DNA of 64,000 bases from an uncultured Clostridia bacterium (GTDB lineage Bacteria > Bacillota > Clostridia > Christensenellales > Borkfalkiaceae): contig CASESJ010000005.1 of NCBI GenBank assembly GCA_949290575.1, positions 102,762-166,761 on the forward strand, given 5' to 3'. The position numbers and the translations under genes were made by a program. The notes under the pieces are model-generated. The model was not told where the DNA came from. It did not search any database and saw only the letters and a list, made by a program, of their open reading frames with translations. Below, piece by piece: positions 32,257 to 41,509 of this stretch; within the stretch, counting starts at the first letter, position 1; each line of letters opens with the position of its first letter.

Positions 32257-32459
32257 TTTCCTGTATTTTTTGCTCTGCAATAACCCTGTTCATCTGCCTG
32301 TGCGGCGGCGTGCGCGCGCTGACGGGCTTTGACTTATTGGGCTTTATCTGCCTTTTCAACGACGTCGCCCGCGACGCCGTGCTCGCCGCGGGCGGAGTGT
32401 GCGCCCTCTTCCTCGTCTACGCGCTGATAGCATTAAAGCCCTTCCGTGGACTGAAATGA
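32250..32459 (+). CDS. Small DUF378-like membrane protein (69 aa)
   Basis: The peptide ITLFICLCGGVRALTGFDLLGFI...VLAAGGVCALFLVYALIALK has two membrane helices around a conserved-looking GFDLLGFI turn, the pattern of DUF378 (YuzA-like) proteins, where GxxNWGLVGLFxFDLV precedes a second helix. I choose the ATG at 32250; it lies inside the terminator hairpin and lacks a ribosome binding site, so the gene may be poorly expressed or start elsewhere (ATGs at 32232 and 32244 are in frame). Function unknown. Confidence 0.45.
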   Translation: MRLSCIFCSAITLFICLCGGVRALTGFDLLGFICLFNDVARDAVLAAGGVCALFLVYALIALKPFRGLK

Positions 32460-32743
32460 CCCTCCAAAAGCGACGGACGCCGCGCGGTATTCGTGCCATA
32501 TTCCCCGCTCTTTTCGGCGGATATGCCGTTTGCAATTCCGCCCGACGATATGCATTACAAATTATTCCGCCCGCCGCGCTGACTGCGCGGCGGGCTTATA
32601 TGCGCGGCATTTTGCAGGTACGCCTAATGCAACGAGAGCGGCGGGCTTTACGCGGCTTTATTAAAGCTTTACCGCTATGAACGCGGCGGGCGCAACTGCA
32701 ACATTTTCGCCCCGACAAAGCAGAACTAAGAAAATATGCGGCA
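32460..32743. other. Gene-free GC-rich spacer with a hairpin
   Basis: Contains an 11-bp stem GCCCGCCGCGC / GCGCGGCGGGC (32569-32595) that may end the DUF378-like transcript. No gene is seen. Confidence 0.45.
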
Positions 32744-32745
32744 AA

Positions 32746-32778
32746 AAAGCGCCGCGGCGGAATTTCTTCCGCCGCGCC
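32746..32778 (-). terminator. Terminator of the cysteine hydrolase gene
   Basis: Stem around CGCGGCGGAA / TTCCGCCGCG, followed on the minus strand by GGCGCTTTTTTGCC. Confidence 0.7.
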
Positions 32779-32812
32779 GCATTCTGACTGATTTTTTAAG
32801 TTGCAGACCTTA

Positions 32813-33697
32813 TCACCGCCACAATTTTTCGAGGTCGAAGCCGTTGACCTGAATTACCTCGAAGTAAGGCGAGTTGGCAATGTCCTTCGGGGTGACGACG
32901 GGACCGCCGTCGCTGTCGATATCGTAGCCGAAAGCCATATATGCCTGCCAGACGAGGTGAGCGCACTGCGTGGTCTGCGGGTCGTCCGCCTGATTTTTGG
33001 CATTGAATATGCCTGTAAAGAGGGAATATTCTACGTTTACGAGGTTGTCCCACGCATAGTCGACGATATCGTCGATGACCTCCTTGTCTATGCCGACGGG
33101 ACGGAGCACCATAAAGTTAGCCGCCTCGCGGAACCACACGAGCCCCTGAATTCTCGAGGGGACGCCTATTGTTATTGCCTGCAGGGTGCGCGAGGAGTTG
33201 AGCACGAGCGCGGCGTGACCGTTGCGCCAGCCGAGGGTGTGCACCGAGGAGGATATGAGCACGTCGCCGGGTCGCAGACTTACCATTGTGAAGAGTTTGT
33301 CGGGGAAATAGTCGTGCGAGCTGCCGAAGTTGGCGGCGTCGTGCTGAACTTCGCCGTCGTAAAACAGGTCGCGCTGACAGGCGAGAATGAAGTCCTCGTC
33401 CTCCCTGTATTCGTCGAGGGCGGAGGGCGAAAGCCCCGTCTGGCGATACAGAAAGTCGTAGTCTTCCTGCGACCACTCGTCCTTTGCGAGCACTGGGGCG
33501 ATATCTTCCATTGCATAGGAGGGCACGACGCGGGCGAGAGAGTGGGCAATGCCGTCGCTTATGACGAAAAACGACATTGCGACGACGAAAAAGAAGAGCA
33601 CGCACAGCACTGTTATTAAGGTTATTCTTACGGGCGCGGGCATGGACGGGCGCACTCTTTGTTTACGCGTGGAAGTGTACCTCCTTTGAGAATACAC
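32813..33697 (-). CDS. YiiX/YebB-like (permuted NlpC/P60) cysteine hydrolase, membrane-anchored
   Basis: A 294-residue protein with a basic N-terminus, one membrane helix (about 23-48) and an outer catalytic part. PGDVLISSS near residue 143, then GHAALVLN (catalytic His) and, after it, TTQCAHLVWQAYMAFG (catalytic Cys) have the order of the permuted papain-like family DUF830/YiiX, in which His precedes Cys. Such enzymes cleave peptide or acyl bonds, often at the cell wall or of lipids; the substrate is not known. It is a single-gene unit between two terminators. Confidence 0.75.
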   Translation of the reverse strand: MYSQRRYTSTRKQRVRPSMPAPVRITLITVLCVLFFFVVAMSFFVISDGIAHSLARVVPSYAMEDIAPVLAKDEWSQEDYDFLYRQTGLSPSALDEYREDEDFILACQRDLFYDGEVQHDAANFGSSHDYFPDKLFTMVSLRPGDVLISSSVHTLGWRNGHAALVLNSSRTLQAITIGVPSRIQGLVWFREAANFMVLRPVGIDKEVIDDIVDYAWDNLVNVEYSLFTGIFNAKNQADDPQTTQCAHLVWQAYMAFGYDIDSDGGPVVTPKDIANSPYFEVIQVNGFDLEKLWR

Positions 33698-33834
33698 AAA
33701 TTATATACCTTATAAAAAAAATTGGCAAGCGCATTGCGCGAAGAGTAAAAATGCGCGCCGCGATTTTCGCGGCGCGCATTCTGTTGTTCTTACCCCGAAC
33801 GCACTGAAAAAAGGGCTTTGCCGTCGTATTGAAC

Positions 33835-33848
33835 GGCACATATGTGCC
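33835..33848. repeat. CATATG palindromic repeat, copy 1
   Basis: Perfect 14-bp palindrome GGCACATATGTGCC, preceded by ATTGAAC and followed by CGCCAAC. Same core as the copy at 48225. A degraded copy, ATTGCCCGCACAATATGCCCC, is 70 bases on. Confidence 0.65.
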
Positions 33849-33959
33849 CGCCAACCGTAAAAAAGCTGTGAATGACGGCTTTTTGCGCCCATTCGTTCCT
33901 TTTTTTACATTGCCCGCACAATATGCCCCATCCAGATAAAAATCTGCACTCTGAAAAAG

Positions 33960-33992
33960 GCGCGCGGCGCGCCTTAAAAGCGCGCCGCGCGC
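33960..33992 (-). terminator. Terminator of the gene at 34004
   Basis: 13-bp stem GCGCGCGGCGCGC / GCGCGCCGCGCGC with loop CTTAAAA, 12 bases past the stop codon. Confidence 0.65.
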
Positions 33993-34003
33993 ATTATCTT
34001 GCG

Positions 34004-35083
34004 TCAGAGCGTCGTCACCTTTACGCTCACGCCCGTCGAGGCGTCCTGATACATAACCCAGTAACCTCCGCCCTTTACGGGGATATAGCCCGCCCTGTCC
34101 GAAAGACTTTCGGGGCAGGGCGCGCCCGCCTCTACGGGCACGCCGTAGCAGATGTACCTCGCCTCGCCGCCATCGTACAGAACTCCGAAGGCGTAGTGCC
34201 TGCCGCCGCCGTAGGCTATCTTCACCCAGCGCGAACCCTCCATAACCTCCTCGAGCTCGTCTGCGCGCGGATATACCGAAAATATCTTTTTTATCTCGCC
34301 GCTCATGCGCGCATAGAAGTCTCCGCCCGCAAGTCCGCCCCTGCCGACAGCCTCTCCTGCGCCCTCCTTCTGCCCGCCTTCCGGAGAGCCCGCATTCTTC
34401 TCTCTGTCCGACGACCTTGCTTTCTCCGCGTCCCCGGCTTTTTTCCTGCCGTCTGCAACGCCGTCGGAACAGCAATTTTCGTCCCCGCCTGTCGCCGCGC
34501 CGTCGCGCTGATTGACGCTCAGGGCAGATTGCGCCTTATCTTCGCACGCGAGGACGCCATTATCATTGCCGTCTTCGCCGCGGCGAACGCCCTCTTCTTT
34601 TTCTTCGCCTTCAGTCGGGCGTACAGACTTACCGCTCTCAGAAGTTTCCAGTTCATAGTAATTCTCCTCGGCAATCGCCTCGTCGTCGTAGGCGTGCTGC
34701 GCGCTTTCGGGCATTTCCGACTGCCTGACCGCGCTCTCTATGTCCGAAAGCCAGCCCTGCGTGTCGCCGCTGACGGCGCACGCCACGGGCAGAACGTCGC
34801 CCGCGCGGCAGTAACATATGAGACAGGCGAACCCGCCCGACAAATCGAAGGGCGTCTGGCTCTCGCGCGAGATGCCCTCGAATACGACTATCGTCCTGCC
34901 GTCCGACACGCCTATGCGCATGACGCCCTCGGAAAGGGGCGCAAAATTTATGAGCGAAGTTTCTATTTTGAGAAAATCGGCGTAAGCCTCGCAGCGCACG
35001 AGCCCCTTGAGCGGTCCGCCGTCCGCCGAATAGCCAGATTTTAACGTCTTTATGAGAGCAATTCTCTTTGCATAACCAGACAT
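34004..35083 (-). CDS. Two-domain hypothetical protein with disordered linker
   Basis: Not recognised. Of 359 residues, about 1-125 form one compact-looking domain (LVRCEAYADFLKIETSLINFAPL, GLLICYC-type strands), about 130-255 is a Gly/Glu/Lys/Asp-rich low-complexity linker, and about 258-359 a second domain (IKKIFSVYPRADELEEVMEGSRW, YICYGVPV, GYWVMYQDASTG). No signal peptide or membrane helix. AAGGAATATGCA stands before the ATG. It is a single-gene unit. The architecture resembles surface or cytoskeletal adaptor proteins only in outline; no function is claimed. Confidence 0.7.
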   Translation of the reverse strand: MSGYAKRIALIKTLKSGYSADGGPLKGLVRCEAYADFLKIETSLINFAPLSEGVMRIGVSDGRTIVVFEGISRESQTPFDLSGGFACLICYCRAGDVLPVACAVSGDTQGWLSDIESAVRQSEMPESAQHAYDDEAIAEENYYELETSESGKSVRPTEGEEKEEGVRRGEDGNDNGVLACEDKAQSALSVNQRDGAATGGDENCCSDGVADGRKKAGDAEKARSSDREKNAGSPEGGQKEGAGEAVGRGGLAGGDFYARMSGEIKKIFSVYPRADELEEVMEGSRWVKIAYGGGRHYAFGVLYDGGEARYICYGVPVEAGAPCPESLSDRAGYIPVKGGGYWVMYQDASTGVSVKVTTL

Positions 35084-35219
35084 TGCATATTCCTTTTTTA
35101 TGCTTTTTTATATTTTATTCCTTGCAGGCGCGCATAAATGAGCGTTTTATGTATTAATTTATATAATATTGTATAAAATCACGACGCTTAAAAAATTACG
35201 CGCTCACCCCCTCATTTTG

Positions 35220-35248
35220 TTGCAAAACGCGCGCGGTTTTGCTATACT
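35220..35248 (+). promoter_or_regulatory. Promoter of PEP carboxykinase
   Basis: TTGCAA (35220-35225), 17-bp spacer, TATACT (35243-35248). The leader of about 90 bases contains CTGTATA...TATACAG as a long-range inverted repeat (35264-35301). Confidence 0.65.
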
Positions 35249-35345
35249 GCTAATTGGTGAAGGCTGTATATTTATGTATATTTGTCATATTTATACAGTT
35301 TTTTGCACCTTTAATACGGTAATACGATTTACAAGGAGATATAAA

Positions 35346-37157
35346 ATGGCACTCACTAAAAACAAGAAAGTACTCGATTTCGTCAAAGAAAGCGCAGAAC
35401 TTGCCCAGCCCGACAAAATTGTCTGGATAACCGGCGACCGCGCTCAGACCGACGAACTGAGGAAAGAAGCTGTTACCTCGGGTGAGCTGATAAAGCTCAA
35501 CCAGAGCCTTCTGCCCGATTGCTATCTGCACAGAACAAAGGTCAACGACGTTGCGCGCGTCGAGGACAGAACGTTTATCTGCACGAAAAACAAGGAAGAC
35601 GCAGGTCCCGTAAACTACTGGATGGACCCCAAGCAGGCTTACGAGCTTGCCGCTGAAATCGCACGCGGCTCGATGAAGGGCAGAACGATGTACGTCATTC
35701 CCTATTCGATGGGCGTTGTGGGCTCTCCCTTCGCACGCTACGGCATAGAGGTAACCGACTCCATTTACGTCGTTCTCAATATGGAAATAATGACGCGCGT
35801 CGGCAAGAACGTGCTTGCCGCAATCGGCAACGACGGGGACTTCATCAAAGGTTTCCACGCAAAGTGCAACGTCGAAGCAGACAACCGCTATATAATGCAC
35901 TTCCCCGAGGACAACACTATAATTTCCGTAAACTCGGCTTACGGCGGCAACGTGCTGCTGGGCAAGAAGTGCTTTGCTTTGAGAATTGCCTCCTACCTCG
36001 GCAAGAACGAGGGCTGGATGGCAGAGCACATGCTCATTCTCGGCGTAACCTTCCCCGACGGAAACAAGAAGTATGTTGCGGCAGCATTCCCTTCGGCATG
36101 CGGCAAGACCAACCTTGCAATGCTCATACCCCCCAAGCACTACCTTGAAAAGGGTTACAAGATTGAGTGCGTGGGCGACGATATCGCATGGATAAGAGTG
36201 GGCGAAGACGGCAGACTTTGGGCTGTAAACCCCGAAAACGGCTTCTTCGGCGTAGCTCCCGGCACCAACGACCATTCCAACCCCAACGCTCTCGCGGCAA
36301 CCAAGCGCGGCACGATATTCACCAACGTTGCGCTCAACACCGACGACATGACCGTATGGTGGGAAGGTCTCAACAAAGATTTGCCCGAACACTGCATAGA
36401 CTGGACGGGTAAGCCCTGGAACCCCGCTAAATTCGACAAGAAGGATAAGTCGACCTGCGCGGCACATCCCAACTCACGTTTCACCGCGCCTGCGGCTAAC
36501 TGCCCCTGCGTTTCGCCCGAGTTCAACTCCAAGGAAGGCGTGCCTCTTTCGGCAATCATCTTCGGCGGCAGAAGAGCTTCCACTACCCCCCTCGTATATC
36601 AGTCGAGAGACTGGAACCACGGCGTGTTCGTAGGCTCTGCAATGTCCTCCGAGACGACGGCTGCCGCAACCGGCGCAGTCGGCGTGCTCCGTCACGACCC
36701 CATGGCTATGAAGCCCTTCGCAGGCTACCACATGGGCGACTACTTCCAGCACTGGATAGATATGGGCAAAGTAGTTAAAAATCCTCCCAAGATTTTCAAC
36801 GTAAACTGGTTCAGACAGGACGAAAACGGCAACTTCATCTGGCCCGGCTTCGGCGACAACATGCGCGTGCTCGAATGGATTTTGAAGCGTTGCGACAACG
36901 CAGTCGACGCCGACGAGACGGCAATAGGTTACGTTCCCAAGGCAAGCGACATCGACCTCGAGGATATGAACTACGAAATCGCGCCCGGCAAGAAGTTCAC
37001 GATAGAAGACCTCAAGGGCATTCTTAAAGTCGACAAGGAAAAGTGGGCTAAGGAAGCCGAAGAAATCGAAGGCTACTACACCAACACCATCAAGACGAGA
37101 ATTCCCGCAGAACTCACCGAGTGCCTCGAAACCCTCAAGAAGAACTGCGCAAAGTAA
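35346..37157 (+). CDS. pckG: Phosphoenolpyruvate carboxykinase (GTP)
   Basis: A 603-residue GTP-type PEPCK, the normal length, converting oxaloacetate and GTP to PEP and CO2 (or the reverse in fermenters). AAFPSACGKTNLAML is the P-loop with the reactive Cys, GDDIAWI the metal-binding aspartates, and FGGRRASTTPLVYQSRDWNHG and FAGYHMGDYFQHW are GTP-class signatures absent from ATP-type enzymes. The start is the ATG at 35346 with AAGGAGAT seven bases upstream; the open frame extends to 35169 but upstream residues have no family match. Cytosolic, single gene. Confidence 0.95.
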   Translation: MALTKNKKVLDFVKESAELAQPDKIVWITGDRAQTDELRKEAVTSGELIKLNQSLLPDCYLHRTKVNDVARVEDRTFICTKNKEDAGPVNYWMDPKQAYELAAEIARGSMKGRTMYVIPYSMGVVGSPFARYGIEVTDSIYVVLNMEIMTRVGKNVLAAIGNDGDFIKGFHAKCNVEADNRYIMHFPEDNTIISVNSAYGGNVLLGKKCFALRIASYLGKNEGWMAEHMLILGVTFPDGNKKYVAAAFPSACGKTNLAMLIPPKHYLEKGYKIECVGDDIAWIRVGEDGRLWAVNPENGFFGVAPGTNDHSNPNALAATKRGTIFTNVALNTDDMTVWWEGLNKDLPEHCIDWTGKPWNPAKFDKKDKSTCAAHPNSRFTAPAANCPCVSPEFNSKEGVPLSAIIFGGRRASTTPLVYQSRDWNHGVFVGSAMSSETTAAATGAVGVLRHDPMAMKPFAGYHMGDYFQHWIDMGKVVKNPPKIFNVNWFRQDENGNFIWPGFGDNMRVLEWILKRCDNAVDADETAIGYVPKASDIDLEDMNYEIAPGKKFTIEDLKGILKVDKEKWAKEAEEIEGYYTNTIKTRIPAELTECLETLKKNCAK

Positions 37158-37170
37158 TGCGTACGACATA

Positions 37171-37199
37171 AAAAAGACGGCTTTTCAGCCGTCTTTTTT
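37171..37199 (+). terminator. Terminator of pckG
   Basis: AAAAAGACGGCT / AGCCGTCTTTTT stem with loop TTTC and T-run, 13 bases past the stop. Confidence 0.9.
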
Positions 37200-37403
37200 A
37201 TTGCCTCGAAATTGCCCGCAGCTTTCCGCCGCGCTCCGACAGAACCGCGCGTAAATTCCCCACACATTGCGTAAGAATGAAAGCCCGTTGCGCGCGCATA
37301 GTCCGATGAATACCTCTTTTTCCGCGCGGAAATAAGTAAAATAATTCAGCTCAGAGCGCGCACAAACAGGCGGGATAAATAAACAATCGGCATAAATGAA
37401 GAA
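37200..37403. other. Gene-free spacer
   Basis: Between two converging units; I see nothing beyond the flanking terminators. Confidence 0.4.
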
Positions 37404-37431
37404 GGGCGCGCGGCGATACCGCCGCGCGCCC
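37404..37431 (-). terminator. Terminator of the large lipoprotein gene
   Basis: 12-bp stem GGGCGCGCGGCG / CGCCGCGCGCCC, loop ATAC, followed on the minus strand by TTCTTCATTTATG. Confidence 0.65.
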
Positions 37432-37471
37432 AGCTGACTTTTAATAAACTATCCCGATTTTAATTTATCGC

Positions 37472-40400
37472 TCAAGCGGTTGTTGTAACTACGGGCTTGA
37501 TATAGATTGTAAGTCCGTTTTGAGCCAACGTATCAGCATTCAAAGCATCGCTCATATCGGCAACTTCACCGCTCGTTGTACCGTAGTAATAGCCCTCTTT
37601 GAGAGGAAGTAAGCTTTCGAGATATGCAAGCACCTCTGTACCTTCCTGCATTATCACATAATCTACGGCTCTGTTCGTGTAATTGCCTGAGCTCCTGAAG
37701 GACGATACGTTGAACAAATACCCGCCCGTCACGGCGTTGTCGTTGAGAGTTATGCGATAATAATTCTTGCCGTTGACTTCCGTGTAAGAAGAGTTTGTAT
37801 AAACGCTTCTGTATGTGCAATCGTTGCCCTGCGTTGTTTTGGTCATTGCGCAGATCGTACTCATAGAACCCGAGATATAGAGTTCGGGCGTTCTGCACGC
37901 TTCGGGCAGTTCGTCGCCGTCTTCGACATAATATGTTCTGTCGGCGATGGAACTATTGAAATAATCAACCGTTACTTTATCGATATTTACCGTCACGCTC
38001 TTGCTCTGATAATATATTGAGGTATCAGAGGGCACGAGGCTCAAATCGCAATAGTTGTAACTGTAGGACGAAGATGTGGGCATTGTAATTCTTGCAGTAT
38101 CTTTAAGAGCGCTGAAGGTTGCCGTTCCCGACTGAGTTGTCGTGCTGCCCACTATGCGGAAGCTGTACGAAACTTTTGCGTAAGGCTGATAATCGACTAC
38201 CATTGACGAATAATTCATGGAGTTATCCGTGTAATAGGATATCTCTTCGAAAATGACGTACTCTGCTTGCTTCCAGACGCTGTTGAAAGGTTTGTCGCCC
38301 GAACCGAGACGACGAACGCGGAATGTGTACTTGCCGCTCTGCGTTATGCCTTCGTTGACAAAGTTGAATTTACCGCCGTCGACATTGCCGTATGTCGATA
38401 CCGTCTTGGTTTTGACCGGATCGCCGTTTATATCGAGAATTTCAACTTCGTAAAGTCCCTGTTCGCCGATATCCCATTGCATTTCGTCTGTTTCCTTGAC
38501 CGTATAGATATCGGGCGCAGTCTGTCTGCTTATTGCGAGAGTGGTAGGATATTCTACGCGCACGAGGCTGCCCTGCGTCATGCTGCCTATGGTACAGAAT
38601 GAAACACGCGTTGCACCATAATTGTCCATATAATCGAGCAGCTTGATCTTTAAATCGTTGCCCGAAACGCTGTAATACTTCGTTTCTATTTTTTTGTTGT
38701 TCAGATACAAATCGTCGGCGTCGCAATCGTATATGATAAGATTTTCGCCGTCGGAATACGAATACTCAAGCGTCTGTGCAACTTTATATTCATACGTTGC
38801 GGGCAGACTGTCAAGGATGTCGTTATCGTCGCCCGCATATCTCAAAGTAATATTATGCAAGCCTAACGTCTTTGTAATGGTTTGCGATATCGAATATCCC
38901 GCCGCAATCGTAAACGAGTCGCTATCGGTCTTGACATCCAGATCGAATACATCGCCATAGTTGCTGATTTCTATGTCATTAAATCTTTCAAGTATATGAC
39001 CTGAGGGGGCTGCCATTCTGTAAAGAGTTATGGGCTGGCACTCGCCGCGTCTGACGTCGTCTGTTACGCTGCAAACGGTTACGGTATATTTATCCATACC
39101 GGAAGAAACCTGAGCGATTTCATCGAAGTCGAAGGATTTTATATCGGTTTCGTATTCCTCTGCAACAGTTCCGTCATTTGTATATACTTTTACGACATAC
39201 TTATCCGCCTTGTCGCATCTCCACGAAAGCGTGGTGCCATTAACATCAAGATTGGTTATTCTTCCGCTGTATACAGTCTCGGTATAGGTATATTCATTTT
39301 CGTATACGACATATTCCTTGCCGTTCAGGACAGCGGTGACCACAAGTTTGTTTGTGCCATCGACAGATTCGAGAGGATACACTGTCGCTGTTGAATATTC
39401 GCTTCCTGCGAGAGCTGTGCCGTTGAGCGTTGCCTTAATCTGTAAAAATGACAGTGCGCTTGAAACTGTAACGGCAGTTTTATCGCTCGATAAGCTGCAT
39501 GTAAAGCTGCTCTTTATTAATCTTTCAGCGTATCCTGCGGGCAGAGTATATTCAACCGTATCCGACCATTCGGAAGTACCCTCGTACTCCGACACATATT
39601 CCGTGCGGACGCGTATGTCAACCTTGCCGTCGCTGTTCAATATCGCTTTTTTCTGATTTTCGCTAAGCTCTAAATCGCTCAGATACAGCACTTCCGATGC
39701 GTTGTTCACTCTTATCGTCTGGTTTACTCCGTCTATCTGCAGAGTATATAAGCCTGAGCTGTTAGACTGAACGCCGAGGACTATTGCCACATCGCCGCTT
39801 TCTTCAATCAAAACAGGCTTAGCGAGGGTCTTGGCTTCGCTGTGCGTGTAGGGATATGCGTCAGACGCGTCGCTCGTCTGCCCGTCGCATTTAAGAACAG
39901 CAGTTACGACATAATTCGCGCCGTCTGTAAGCTTATTATCGCCGAGAAGATCATCCAATAATATTTGCACCGTGGAATAGTTGGCGGGAATTTCCTTGGA
40001 TACGGTTATCGTGCCGTCCGCATTGGCAAAGGTGACTTCGAGGGTGCATTTTTGCTGCGTATACGTGCGAATTTCTATTATACCCGAAGAAATACCATAT
40101 ATTCTAGGCGCGATCAGCGGATTGAGCTGGTCATCGACAATAACCGTGAACGACTTTGAATACTCGGAAACGTTATTTCCGCAGACTGCGGCAAACCTGA
40201 CTTCATAGTCGCCTTCTTCCCAGTCTTCGGTGTCGAGCACGAACTGCTGAACATTGTATGTATAATAGACACTATAAGAACTGTCGCCCATTTCCTGCAC
40301 TTCCGTGCTGATTGTATTGATGCTTTCCGTTCTCTCGCCGGGCACACCTTCCGTTTCGGAAAGAATGTTGTCGCCGCTGACAATCATAACATAACTATCT

Positions 40401-40567
40401 GCGTTTTCAACGTCGTACCACTGGAAAACATTGTTCTGTACCTGGGTTACCTGAGGCGTCTTGGGCGTTTTGTCGGCAGTTCCGTCATTGTCTGCACAAG
40501 CGGAAAGTCCGACTGCCGTCATCGTGACAACGCCCGACAACATGAGTAATTTTAAGACTTTTTTCAT
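37472..40567 (-). CDS. Large multi-domain surface lipoprotein (1031 aa)
   Basis: Signal peptide 1-19 with lipobox GLSAC, so lipidated at the Cys after about residue 20 and exported. The mature part is Thr/Ser/Asp/Tyr-rich and built of repeated beta domains of fibronectin type III or Ig-like pattern: FQWYDVENADSYVMIV, LSWRCDKADKYVVKVY and MQWDIGEQGLYEVEIL are related strand pairs followed each time by a 'YTFRV/YTVTV' strand. No enzyme motif is seen. The start at 40567 has GGAG before it, and the residues upstream of it do not look like a signal. Adhesion or glycan binding is possible but unproven. Single gene with its own promoter. Confidence 0.8.
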   Translation of the reverse strand: MKKVLKLLMLSGVVTMTAVGLSACADNDGTADKTPKTPQVTQVQNNVFQWYDVENADSYVMIVSGDNILSETEGVPGERTESINTISTEVQEMGDSSYSVYYTYNVQQFVLDTEDWEEGDYEVRFAAVCGNNVSEYSKSFTVIVDDQLNPLIAPRIYGISSGIIEIRTYTQQKCTLEVTFANADGTITVSKEIPANYSTVQILLDDLLGDNKLTDGANYVVTAVLKCDGQTSDASDAYPYTHSEAKTLAKPVLIEESGDVAIVLGVQSNSSGLYTLQIDGVNQTIRVNNASEVLYLSDLELSENQKKAILNSDGKVDIRVRTEYVSEYEGTSEWSDTVEYTLPAGYAERLIKSSFTCSLSSDKTAVTVSSALSFLQIKATLNGTALAGSEYSTATVYPLESVDGTNKLVVTAVLNGKEYVVYENEYTYTETVYSGRITNLDVNGTTLSWRCDKADKYVVKVYTNDGTVAEEYETDIKSFDFDEIAQVSSGMDKYTVTVCSVTDDVRRGECQPITLYRMAAPSGHILERFNDIEISNYGDVFDLDVKTDSDSFTIAAGYSISQTITKTLGLHNITLRYAGDDNDILDSLPATYEYKVAQTLEYSYSDGENLIIYDCDADDLYLNNKKIETKYYSVSGNDLKIKLLDYMDNYGATRVSFCTIGSMTQGSLVRVEYPTTLAISRQTAPDIYTVKETDEMQWDIGEQGLYEVEILDINGDPVKTKTVSTYGNVDGGKFNFVNEGITQSGKYTFRVRRLGSGDKPFNSVWKQAEYVIFEEISYYTDNSMNYSSMVVDYQPYAKVSYSFRIVGSTTTQSGTATFSALKDTARITMPTSSSYSYNYCDLSLVPSDTSIYYQSKSVTVNIDKVTVDYFNSSIADRTYYVEDGDELPEACRTPELYISGSMSTICAMTKTTQGNDCTYRSVYTNSSYTEVNGKNYYRITLNDNAVTGGYLFNVSSFRSSGNYTNRAVDYVIMQEGTEVLAYLESLLPLKEGYYYGTTSGEVADMSDALNADTLAQNGLTIYIKPVVTTTA

Positions 40568-40623
40568 GTACCTGTCTCCTTTTATTTTCGCGTTTGCTAA
40601 CACATTGCAAACAATTCAGTTAA

Positions 40624-40651
40624 ATTATACCATTATTTTTTTTAATTGCAA
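40624..40651 (-). promoter_or_regulatory. Promoter of the large lipoprotein gene
   Basis: On the minus strand TTGCAA (40651-40646), 16-bp spacer, TGG-TATAAT (40629-40624). Confidence 0.65.
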
Positions 40652-40699
40652 TAGTTTTATAAAAATTTTTTGTCTCTATTGACATATTTTTCAACAAAA

Positions 40700-40727
40700 A
40701 AAGACCGACGCCTATGCGTCGGTCTTT
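40700..40727 (-). terminator. Terminator of the XRE regulator
   Basis: AAAGACCGACGC / GCGTCGGTCTTT stem, loop CTAT, running into T7 on the minus strand. Confidence 0.85.
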
Positions 40728-40745
40728 AAAAATTCTCTGAATTGC

Positions 40746-40988
40746 TCATAAATCAACTTCTACTTCGCTGAAAATAGGATCGTCAAGGAATTCCGCCATC
40801 GACATATCCAATGCTCTGCAAACTCTGTAGAGAGTTGTCATGGAAATTGAAGGGGTAGATTTGGTTCTGAAAATATTGCAGATGCTCTGTCCCTTAACGC
40901 CGGGAAGTTCTCTGAATTCCTTTTTCAGCATACCTCTTTCCTTCAATATGCCACCAAGTCTTTTTGCCACTGCTTCTGTGATAGTCAT
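40746..40988 (-). CDS. Small XRE-family DNA-binding protein
   Basis: An 80-residue Cro/CI-type helix-turn-helix protein: VAKRLGGILKERGMLKKEF, VKGQSICNIFR (recognition helix region), PSISMTTLYRVCRALDMSMAEFL. The start at 40988 has GGAG eight bases upstream; the in-frame ATG at 41111 lacks one. With no ligand domain it probably acts as a dimer; its target is unknown but the lipoprotein gene 3' of it is a neighbour. Confidence 0.85.
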   Translation of the reverse strand: MTITEAVAKRLGGILKERGMLKKEFRELPGVKGQSICNIFRTKSTPSISMTTLYRVCRALDMSMAEFLDDPIFSEVEVDL

Positions 40989-41413
40989 AATACGCTCCGT
41001 AAAATTTATTAATATTAGTAGCCCATCCCTACTTGTGATTAGTATAAAGAAAAGGCAATAATTTTGCAACCATTTTCGCGTTTTTTTTAAAAATTTATAG
41101 TTTTTAGACAATATTTTGTTTATTTAAGCCCCGTTTTTCACGTTTTTGCGTGTTTGTTTTGACCACATTGGCATATATTGACTTTTTCTCTGCCGAGCTA
41201 TTGCAATCTGCCGCACGCGGGCGGCTTTTTACTTTTCTGCCGCAATTTTTAATTTTTTCTCGCATATTGAATTTTCCGCGGCATTCTGATTTTCTGCGCG
41301 GCGGACGCTCCGAGGACGGAATTGAAAAACCTTACTCCCTCCGCCGCTCTGTGCGCGGACGGCGTAAAAATACACCCTCCGCGGTCCGACGGACGACTGT
41401 TGCGGGCAATAAA
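40989..41413. other. Gene-free stretch
   Basis: AT-rich then GC-rich DNA upstream of the XRE gene and past the jag operon. I find no gene or structured RNA in it. Confidence 0.4.
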
Positions 41414-41440
41414 AAAGAGAGGAAAAAATTTCCTCTCTTT
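41414..41440 (-). terminator. Terminator of the dnaN-rpmH-jag operon
   Basis: AAAGAGAGGAA / TTCCTCTCTTT stem with T-run on the minus strand, 70 bases past jag. Confidence 0.75.
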
Positions 41441-41509
41441 AAAAGTCTTTTTAAAACCGCCGTATCGCGCGCAGAATGCCCTGTGAGGGGCGCGGTGGGA
41501 TTTTTCGGA

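Larger units (their letters stand above)
33698..34003. other. Gene-free stretch with two palindromic repeats
   Basis: Holds a terminator-like 13-bp stem (33750-33780), two members of the CATATG palindromic repeat family (33826-33858 and a degraded one at 33909-33935), and the terminator of the next gene (33960-33992). No protein gene is supported. Confidence 0.55.
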